From Aristolochia californica (lineage: Eukaryota > Streptophyta > Magnoliopsida > Piperales > Aristolochiaceae), in assembly GCA_029961685.1 (NCBI GenBank), contig JARWKL010000001.1, positions 55,640,062-55,704,061 of the forward strand: a stretch of 64,000 bases of DNA, in the 5' to 3' direction. Made by a program: the position numbers and the translations under genes. The notes beneath the pieces are model-generated. The model had not been told where the DNA came from and did no database searches. It was given only the letters and a program-made list of their open reading frames with translations. Shown in pieces: positions 12,440 through 23,000 of this stretch; the first letter of the stretch is position 1; every line of letters starts with the position of its first letter.

Positions 12440-15400
12440 TGAAAGCCTTAAAAGATTCACATTTTTCTCATTTACTTATTGTACGCATCATGGCCATGTA
12501 TTTTGCCTCAAGACTTTGTTTGTTACTTTTCCAAGTGATTAAATTTTCTTCTACAGTTGTACAATAACCAGAAGTCGATTTTCTATCATTAGGTGAACCA
12601 ATCCAATTTGTATATGCAAAACCTTCAACATCGATATAACCATGACATTTATATAATAATATTTTATTTAGATTTTTCTTTAAATACCATAGAATCCTCT
12701 CCAATGAGACTGACAAGGTTGATGCATAAATTGATTGATGACACTTAAAAAATAAGAGATATTTGGTCTCATAATTGTAAGATAAATTAGTTTTCTAACC
12801 AACTATTGGAATCTATCAACATCAACATTATCACCCGATTCAACACAACGGTTAACATTGAGTACTATAGGTATATCGGCCAGTTTACGCCCAAGCATTC
12901 TAGTTCCTTTTAATAGATCAAGAAGATGCTTCATTTGAGACCAAATAATGTTGTAACTGGTTTGAAGAACTTCTATACCTAGAAAATATTTGAGTAACCC
13001 TAGGTTTTTTGTTTGAAAATCCTTATTCAATTTTTTTTTTCACTTGCTGAATCCCCATAGTGTCACTTCCTAGTTCGTATGATAAGAATATCATCAACAC
13101 AAACAACTTTAAGAATCATTACCTGTTGTAGTTGTTTTTGTAAAGACTGAGTGATCACTTTCACATCTTCTGAACCCAAGGTGGATACAACTGTAGAAAA
13201 TTTGTTAAATTAGGCACGAAGAGACTATTTCAACCTATAAATAGCCTAATTCAGACAACATACTTTCTTCCCTGCAACTACATAACCAAGTGGTTTTGAA
13301 TCATATAAACCCCATAAATCACCATTCAAAAAAGTATTTTTAACATCTAACGAGTAGATAGACCATTTAAAATTGGTTGCTAGAGAGATAAGAACTTGTA
13401 TCAAATTGAACTTGGCCACTATAAAGAAGGTTTCATCATATTCTATACCGTGAGATAATTTATATCTTTTAGCAACTAGCCTTGCCTTGTATCAAGCCAC
13501 TATATTGTCAAAGTTATATTTTAGTATAAACACCCATTTGCAATTAGTTGTCTTCTTGGATGGGGAAAGAGAGGACAAGTCCCAAGTATGATTTTTATAC
13601 ATTGCTTGTATTTCTTTATCCATGGCAACTTTTTACCTTGGATCTTTTGAGGCCTTTTCATAAGTAGAAGGTATGATAGAAGATTATATAGTAGGTAAGA
13701 AGGAAGCACAACTCAAAGACAACCAATGAGTGAATAAAAAATGTGCAATAGGGTGAGAAGCACTTGAACAGGGTTATTTGCAAAGAGCAGTAGGTTTAAT
13801 GTCATAAGAAGGTCCATCACAATAACAGAAGGTGGAAGTTAGAGTACCTCGGGAACATTTTGAGACTCTACAAGTGAGTGATCAACAATGGAAGAGACAA
13901 AAGCCTCGATGTTGATGTATATGGCAGTTCTTCTTATGGAATATTGTGATCCAATGAGACAACCAGTCTGGGCATCACTGCAGAAAATGGAAATACAAGA
14001 AGGGAACTAAATGAAAAATATGGTTGATCTTCAAACAATGTGACATCAATAGAAAGAAAGGTTTTCCTCATGATAGGGGAGTAACATACATACCCCTTCT
14101 GGTTTTTAGAATAATCTAAAAAGATACACTTGATAGTCTTAGATTGAACTTATTTTGGTGAGGACCCAAAGTATGCACAAATAATATGCATCCAAACACA
14201 CGAGAACTTAGGGAAAAGGGGATGCATCAGTAGACAATTTTGAGAATAGTGTATCATATAACTCACTAGAAGGCATACGATTAATCAGAAAACGAGTTGT
14301 AAGTATAACATATGACAAATAATATCGTGGGACATTCATGGATAACATGAGTACTCTGGCAACTTTGCTAAGGTGTCTATTCTTCCTTTCTAAAACACCA
14401 TTCTATTAAGGTGTGTAAGAACATGATGATTGATAAATAATGTCCTTCTGTTGACAAAGAACTTGAAACTGAGATGAAAATATTCTTTAGCATTATCAGA
14501 CCTAAAAACTTGAGTTTTCTTTTGAGAATATTTTTCAACCATAGTATAAAAAAATTAAAGATAGAAAACACTTCAAAACTATCTTTCATCAAATATAACT
14601 AAGTAACTCTAGTATAATCATCCTTAAATATCACAAAATACTTTTGACTGTGAAATATTCAAGACATTCACAAGTCCCCAAATATCATAATGAACTAAAG
14701 CAAAAGAACTAGAAGACACATTGTTTTGCCTGGGTTGAAAAACAAATATGTGATGTCTCTTAAATTCACAAAACTCATAAGTTAATTTATAAATGGATTT
14801 AACTAAAGGAACTAATGTTTTTAAACTCAATAACGATGTATGACCCAATCGGTTATGTCATTGTATTGCTTCTTCATTTGTTATTGCTACAAGTATTAGA
14901 ATGGAAGGATCTAGAAAGTAGAGACCTCCTCTCTTATGATTGCCACCAATCACTTATTTCTTCTTGATGTCCTAAAAAGCACAATGAGAATAGAAAAAAA
15001 GTGATAAAAAATTAGTTTTTTGTTTAGTTGCCTAACAAACATAAGACTCGTTGGAAAGTGAGAGAGAAGAGAATATAGAAGAAGTATCGATACCTTGAAC
15101 CTTTGTTTGGGACCTATCTGTAATAGATACAAAATGGTCCATAGTATAAGGAGACAAAGAGGATAAATTTTCAACTTTACTAGTAAGGTGTTCAAGGTTC
15201 TGGAATCAAATGTTTTAAGTTTCTATACAAAACCATAGTCCACCTCTGTAAGGACCATCTTCTCTTTAGGAGGATCTAAGGACACTTCATTGTTGGTTGT
15301 TGTTGTAGAAGAAGACGTTTGATTATCCCTGAACAAATTTGGTTTACCATATAAATTCCTGCACTTGTCTACCAAGTGGTTGTTTAAACTACAAAAAGTG

Positions 15401-15560
15401 TACTTTCTGTTTTGACCAAGATTTCTAGAATTATAAGTGGAATCACCACTACCTCTTCTTCTACCTTTACCACATGATCTGCCATCTCTTCCACGTCCTC
15501 TTCCATTGTTTCTATTCCCCCTTCCTTGGAAGAATGCAGAATTTAGGACTCCATAATGAT
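12440..15560 (-). mobile_element. Decayed Ty1/copia retrotransposon between the two aldolase genes
   Basis: Reading from high to low coordinates it shows, in copia order, a glycine/arginine-rich gag end with a zinc knuckle (about 15530-15340), GAG-pre-integrase LGHTSLLSLKTLV and VHYDIWG (about 14840-14640), the integrase core (about 14590-14370), RT (about 13460-13030) and RNase H with YIDVEGFAYTNWIGSPNDRKSTSGY (about 12650-12560). The first knuckle cysteine is replaced (YTFC..H..C). Frameshifts and stops occur throughout. The 3' end stops inside RNase H. At the 5' side, a CT-rich LTR-like end with GGAGTCCTAAATT (about 15546) abuts the gag end, so most of gag is deleted. Confidence 0.9.
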
Positions 15561-15679
15561 ATCGAGCCAAAGAGGGAGAGGAGAAGAAGAACAAAAGAAG
15601 AGAAGAAGAGAGAAATAAGAGAGTTTCAAGATGATGCCCTTGTGCATCAATTAATATCACCATAAAAATTATCAAAATT

Positions 15680-16080
15680 TTATTAAGAACTCAATGAGAA
15701 ACATAAAATTATTTTTATATAAAAAATTTAAATACTAATTTTATATCATTTTTCATATAAACTTATGCAAACAAGTATCATTATTTTGAATTAAGATCAA
15801 TTAATTTTTATAATCCAGCATTTTAAATAATCTTAATTAAATTATATTATAACATAGTTTGAGCATAATAAACCATGATAAAGACATTCATAATCATAAT
15901 TAAAATCATAGTTAAAATTATTACAATAACAAAAATAAAAATCTTCTAGAAAAAAATTAACTTTTATTATTCCCAAAAATAGTTAGTATTTTTGAATAAT
16001 AATGGTTATTTTTAAATTTTATTTACTTATTTTATTTTATTTTATTTTTTGTTTGAAAGATTTGAAGTGCATTCAAATGC
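15680..16080. other. AT-rich spacer
   Basis: About 400 bp, very AT-rich, with no open frame, repeat end or gene signal that I can support. It separates the copia remnant from the promoter of the second aldolase copy. Confidence 0.4.
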
Positions 16081-16285
16081 CCCATGGACGTATGTGAGCG
16101 ATTTTGGAAGAAAGATCAGAGAAAACCAAAAACTGGACACTCGTCTTCTTCGCCCGAGAGACATTCCAGAACGTGAGGAAGCGCTGTAGAAACCAAGCTT
16201 TTAGTGGTTCGTAATTCACCAACCCAACCATTCCTCCTTGCTTTTGATTTTTGCTTCTTCTGTTTTTTTTTTCGTCTCTCGTATC

Positions 16286-16292
16286 TATAAAA
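16286..16292 (+). promoter_or_regulatory. Probable TATA box of aldolase copy 2
   Basis: TATAAAA in the context CTCGTATCTATAAAATG mirrors that at 8749-8755. The 5' leader downstream (about 16560-16710) also matches copy 1 (about 8960-9095), for example CTGAAATTGGGAAAGTT and TTTTCCTTGCTGTCAAC. The duplication therefore included the promoter. Confidence 0.5.
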
Positions 16293-17075
16293 TGCTAGAA
16301 ATAATTGACCTCTCAGAACCATAGCTTCAGCGACGCCTTTAGGCCATAATTATTAAGCAACGCTTATGGCTGAGCAGCCGCGTCCGGACTCGTTTCGAGT
16401 CCACCGCTCTCGATAGATGGGAGGTGAATTTGTTTTTGGAGATTCTGGGTTTTTGCTTTTGCTTTTTCTCTTTTTTATTTAATTCATGCTCTTGTCGTGT
16501 CGTGTTGTCTTTTTCTCGTATTTTTTTCCTTTTGTCTTTTCGATTTTGCTGCCGACCACCCCCAGCCGATTCGATGAGTCGGTAGAGCAAGAGCAACAAC
16601 TTGTTCAAGTGAAGTAGCTGAGCTGCTGAAATTGGGAAAGTTCATCTGGCGATATAGAAATCTTATCTGTTCCAAATCTTTTCCTTGCTGTCAACCGGAC
16701 ACTTTTACCTCTCTGTAATTTCTTCGCCCCAGTCGTATGCATTTCTTCTTCTTTCTTGATTATTAGTGCCGACGACCGATTGATTGGATTCTGGACTAGG
16801 CATATATGTTAAACTTTTGCATTTTCCATTGCTGCTTTTGCCATGCATATGTCGTCCATTGAAATGAACGCTGTTGGAGACTCAAGTGTTTGAGTCTGCG
16901 TTTTGATACTTTACTTTCTTGTTAATGCTAAGTACTTGTCGAACGCTTGGAACAACCCCAGCATCACTCTCTGAATTGTTGAAATTGTTTAAATTGCCCA
17001 AATTACTTATAGATTTATTGTTAACATTCTTTTAGTAGGAAAGCGAGAGAATATCTTCAGGACAATCGAGTGGCA

Positions 17076-20000
17076 ATGGTGAGCAGGACAGTAGACCTCC
17101 GATCAGACACGGTCACAAAACCCACAGAATCCATGAGAGCAGCTATGGCGAGCGCCGAAGTGGACGACGACGTCATAGGCTCAGATCCTACTGCCTCCCG
17201 CCTCGAGTCGGAAGTGGCGCGAATCATGCAGAAAGAAGCCGCTCTTTTTGTTCCTTCCGGCACCATGGGCAACCTCATAAGCGTCCTCGTCCACTGCGAA
17301 ACCAGAGGCAGTGAAGTAATTCTTGGAGACGATTCCCATATCCACATTTATGAGAACGGAGGCATTTCCACAATTGGCGGTGTGCACCCAAGAACCGTCA
17401 AGAATAACCCAGACGGAACCATGGATATTGACTTGATTGAAGCGGCCATTCGAAACCCTGAGCACGAGCTTCACTACCCGACGACCAGGCTCATCTGTTT
17501 GGAGAATACGCAGGCCAAGTAAGAAAATTCACTACCTTGTACTCCAGCAAATTGCTAAATTATTTGTTTATGGGATTGCGTAATTTCTTGAAAGGTTGTG
17601 CATGGGCCATGGACATTTCTTTTCTGAACTTTTCTATTTTTTTAAGCTCGGCAGGGAGTAACCATCACAGAGTATTTCTGTCTGCATCCTTTTTTTCAAT
17701 AGTCAGACTATTCACGTATTTGAATATGCTGCTGTCAGTAGTTATCTAGTCAAACTACACCCAGCCAAGAGTTGAATGCGCAAAAGATTATATCTGCTCT
17801 GCTTTCCAACTCAGAAAAGACTTCCAGATTTACAATAACATGCTGCTTCTCTGAATCTTTAGTGTACAGTATGTTGTGGCATAAACAGCTTTCACTTTAG
17901 GTTCTGTTTGTCAAGAATTATTGCCAAGGCAATGCAATTGCAGATAGAGGGCTGAGGATCAATGTTGTTTCATATCCAGCTACTTTAATAAATTATAATC
18001 TGTGGTTTCCTTCCTTTTGCTTTTTTGTTGAAGAATAGGTATAAAAGAGTCTTACCTCTCATAGCAAGAAGTCTCTTAACTCTCATGGGAAGGAATTCTC
18101 ACAAAAGAGGTTTCAGTTTAAAGGTGTTTCAGTTATGTTGATATTCTATTTATGTACAATTATTCAATTCTTTTAGGGCATATCTTTTAGTATTTGATTT
18201 TGGGTATAATTGGGACAATGGTAGTTTAATTGTAATCTAGTTCAACTTGTTTCCTCTATTATAAATAGAGGTTCATTGTACTTAGTTATAATCAAGTCAA
18301 TGAATTAATTTTCTGTTAAGAAATTTAAGCAGGGTCTATAAATTGATACAAAGTCAATTTACAGAGTTGACTTGTTCCTCTCTCCTGGTTTTTAGTGTTG
18401 TTTATTTTTTCAGCTTTTGCCTTTCCTTAGTTTATTTTTTGTTTTGTTTTTCCCTAATTTATTTTTCCTTTTGCTTTCGTCGTTGGAATGGTATCTCTAT
18501 TCCCTTTTTGACTCCGCAATACCTGAACCCCACTTACTTGCAATTGTCTGAGTTCAAATTCTATTCAACGTTTATGTCATGCTTATTGCTTCTTGAGTAA
18601 ATTCATCTAACAGCAGCAAGACTTACTTATACTTCATGGGCCTATGTGCATTCCGTTTCTTCTTTTTGGCCTTTCGACTTGTCGTTACTCTTTGTTTCAT
18701 GTCGATTGATATAGTTGTATACTGTTTGCTTCGAGAAGATGAGTGTGTCGTTACTCTTTGTTTCGTGTCGATTGATACAGTTGTATACTGTTTGCTTCGA
18801 GAAGACGAGTGCACTGGTCCTTTTTTTCTGGCAGAAACAACTGTCACTAAACAAAAAACTCTTCATCTTTCATTAATTCAAGACTGCCATTCTGTCTCCA
18901 AGCAGCTGGTGGATCCTACTTGCTGATAAAACTTCATAGTTGAATTCTGGTAAACTTGTGGTTGTGGATCCTAGTACTCATGGCAGATATGGGAAGCTTT
19001 AAGCCATCAGCTCGGTTCTGCAATTGCATTCAACCCAATAGCTTAAGCTCCACTGGCTGAAATCCTGTTTCCAGAAACGACATCCCACTGGCTCAACTTA
19101 CATTCCTCAAACAAATCCCACACTTCCTCTGTAGATGTTCTTCTGATTCCTCTATCTCTTCTGATTAAACAAAAAGACTGGTTTCGCTTTAACTTTTTTG
19201 CTTTTTTTACATTCCTCTTTGGCTCATTCTGACTATGAACCAAAAAAAATCTTGCAACTTAGCATTTTCCTTAGCTTCTTGTTGTATCATCTTTGATTTT
19301 TGAACCACCATATCCATTAAAAGTTCTTGCTCAATAAGAACCTTGCCAACAGACTCTTCTTTCTGCAATTCCTCTTGTTCTGCTGTTGTTTTTAATGCTT
19401 CTGCCTCTGCTAATCTTGTGCTTAGGTTCTCACAAATCTCTTTGATAATCAAAAGAGATCTATACCGTTTTTCTGACAAGCTGAGCAAACGAGAATGAAA
19501 TTCTCTCGCTTCTGTAGCTAAGATGGATTTCTCTCCTTTCTCTGCTACCCCTCGTACACTTGAAGTGGACAAAGGACTACAGATGCAGAATATGCCATCA
19601 TCTCAGATCAAGCTCTTGCAACAGCTTTTTGAGCAAATCTTCAGTGCTGCTTTGATCAAGATTCTTTTTCATGGCTGACTTGCTTCATGACCTAATAAAG
19701 CCCCTACACGAGTTGATAAGAATACAAGAGCATCAAACCATAGCGCCTGGCAATATAATTCTGCATCTCTAGGTCCGAGATCTTGAAAATCTCCATTCTT
19801 TGTCAGTTGATGGCCTTGGAATTCTTGCTTGACCAGTCCAGAAGTGGAGTGAAAGGATCGATACAGACGGAGACACTGAAAGGAAAGGAAGGGATGATTT
19901 TAAGACAAAAGCTCAAGAGAGCATATTACAAAGGAGGGAAGCCTTCCCAAACAATGAGAGATTGCTGGAAAGTTCCGAATTTTGCCAATTTATCAGCCAA

Positions 20001-23000
20001 AGAGTTGGCTGATCTAGGAATGAGGTTCCAATTACAATGTGTAGAAGATACAATGTCAGCAATACTATCAGTGATGGGCCAGTGGCGCCAAGGGGTGAAG
20101 TTGTCTTTGGAACACCAACTAATAACCGTCTTTAAGTTGCCTTCAATGATTAACTTGCATGGAGATGATCCCTAAAGATTTGGAGGCCAAACAGTAGAGC
20201 ACTAACTTCAGCAGCATTACAATCGGCAATGCCCACCATACCAGCATAAGAAAGAATAGAGTCTCCATTGTGACCTCTGAACACACCACCTGCTCCAGCT
20301 GTCCCGGGACATCTGATAGCACTACCATCAAAATTCAGCTTTATGCAATCGCAAGGGGGAGGATCCCAGATAGTCATACTCGGAGTTCTGCTGGGACCCC
20401 AATAGAGTGGCAAAATCTTCTTTGTATGAAGCCAGCTCGAGATGAGGCCAACGGCATGAGAAGCCGTATTGTCTGGGGTGTTAGCTTTGGAGTTGAATCT
20501 CTGGTTATTCTGCTCGAGCCAAATGCACCATGGAACATGCACAAGATAGGCCGAAAGAATTAACTTGTCCAGCCGAATCCTTCGAACCATCTCAAAGGTG
20601 CCAAAGAGGTCCTGATGTAGCTCCACTTGGAGCCCAATTTTCTGAAAGATCTTCATCCAAACTTGCCACGAAAATCCACAGTGTAAGAGGACATGTTGGA
20701 CTGTCTCTTCGCACTCACCACAAAGGGGACAAGAAAGATCGGGGGCAGTGAAGCCTTTTCTATGAAGGTTGTCTGAAGTAAGAATCAGTTCTCTGATAGT
20801 TGACTACACGAAAAAATTGATTTTGCTTGGCACTAAGAGTTTCTAAGTCAGATTCGCCTTGTGCTCATGAATATCATGAATATTGTAGCCTTGCTTTCTG
20901 ATATGAGAGTAAGCCGAAGTGATAGTGAATCGGCTATTATTATTGGGCTTCCAAATCAGCTTATCAATTGAGTGCTCTCGGATAATAGTATTGATGAGTT
21001 TGGTAAGGAGAGAGCAAAAAACCAACGATTCCTCATCATTTAATCCCCGACGAAACGGGAGACTCTACGAGTGATCACTCCATGAATCAGCCACAGAGCA
21101 AGAGAGGTCGCTTGCCACCCTATGCAGCCCCAGGAAGTCCTCCGAGAGGGATCGGGGGCTACACCATTCGTCCGACCAAAAGAGAAGGGTCCTTCTATTG
21201 CCTGTGTAAAACGATGTAGCATCTCTGAATACTAGAAGGAGCTTGAAAACTGATTTCCATATCGGGGATAGGAGGCGAGCAACGCCACCCTCTCTCCACC
21301 AGGCACCCGAAAACTAAAGGTAGAATTTCACCATATTCCTCCATAAATTGTTATGCTTGTTGTTGAAATTCCAAATTCATTTGAGCATAAGAGCTTTGTT
21401 CATTTCTCTTGTAGGCCGGATGGAAAGAAAGGGATGATAAGCGGATTTTTTTTTTCAAGAAGCAAGTGGAGAGCATACCATGACATTGGACATGGTCAGA
21501 CTCTAAATAGCAGCAATAACGTGCGTTCAGTACCTGTTCTTGCTTGACTACTTTGAACAAGAAGTCCTTGTTGGTAAAGAACTCTGAAGAACTGGAGAAG
21601 GATTCTAACTGGGTAGCCTTCCTGGTTTTCCAAGTCAAATCCTTGTTGGACTTAGACCGGGAATAACAGCTTTGGTTGAAGCCAGGTCATTGAGGGAGAA
21701 GGACTATATGAGCATCTTTACTGATTTTTCTGAATTGAGTCCTCGTTGGAAAAGGATTTCAGAGATTATTTGGAGTGAGACACTATCAATCTCATGGTAT
21801 CTATTGTATTTATTCTCATTTTTCTCTGAATTCTATGGTTATCCTATTGCTGTTTGAAGGCTTAACTTCCTTGCTGGTTTTTATTGGTTGATTTAAGGGC
21901 CTATCTTATTGATGTATCTTGCTTGCTGCTCGCTTACTTGCTACCTTATTCGAGCATCTTTCCTGCTTGCTTGCTGCCTTGTTCACTACATATGCTGGCC
22001 ATGAGAAAGCTCAGATGAGATCTGGCAATGAGGCATGAAGACTGCTAGGAGTATTCAGACATCCAGTCATTAATCACCCATTCTGCCACAAATACAAAAG
22101 ACCAGGAGAATTTTCCAGCACTTGCTGTTCCAAGTGGGTCAAGGAATCCTCCATTTGGGGTCTTCAAAGAATTAAAGCATGTCAAGTCTGCTGCAGGAAT
22201 GTGCAACATAGAATCTTCCGGCAAGCGTCTCAGCACCCATCGGCACGAGTATCTGCTGTTCTGTTACTGCAATTGCTTGCATAATTATTGAGTAGCTTGC
22301 TATCTGAATTTTAAGGCTGCCGACTGCTACTTCCTTGAGCATATCCATTACTAATCTGACCTGAGTGTTCCATGATGTTGAGAAAATCCAGGTTACCAAT
22401 CTGGTCTTCAGTCTTGCTTGTCTGCATCGGTTGCATATTTTCTTCATCATCAACTCCGAAAAATTTTGGTCAACCTCCAAAAATTCCCTTGAGGTCATAC
22501 TTGGTCCAAATGGTTTGTTAAGTTATTTCAGTTCTATCTTTACAGTCTCCTTTTTATTATGGTGGTAGTTATTTTCTCTTACTTTCATCCCACAATAACC
22601 TCTTTACTCAGTTACCTTTTTCCAACCATCCTTTTTTTTACTCTTGCTTACGCCTTTGGGACAACCTCTTTGTGTGTTGCTTTGGTTGGTTCTTTTTATA
22701 TATAGGTGTTTTTAAGTTAATTAAGACTTTTTTTATTGGTAAAGTTAAGGTGGTCTTATTTTTGTCCTTTGAGTGACAGACATTTACCCCTTTTAGTGAT
22801 TATTATCACTATTTTGTTCAATATCCTTTGAGGTTGGTTTTAACTCTTTTTTTAATCATTCTATTTTTTATTTTTTGAGAGTCTATGTTCAATTAAGTAC
22901 TTATCCTTGGACACTCTAATGGAGGAGATATTTATGACAATTATTTTTTTATTCAAGCCGGGATCATTGTCGACATCTCCCAGCTTGAGGGTGAGAATAG

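Noticed and set aside
22045..22498. Minus-strand frames of 108 and 63 codons in LTR copy A as a second captured gene
   Set aside because: The peptides resemble nothing I recognise and overlap in different frames; the evidence is too weak to claim.
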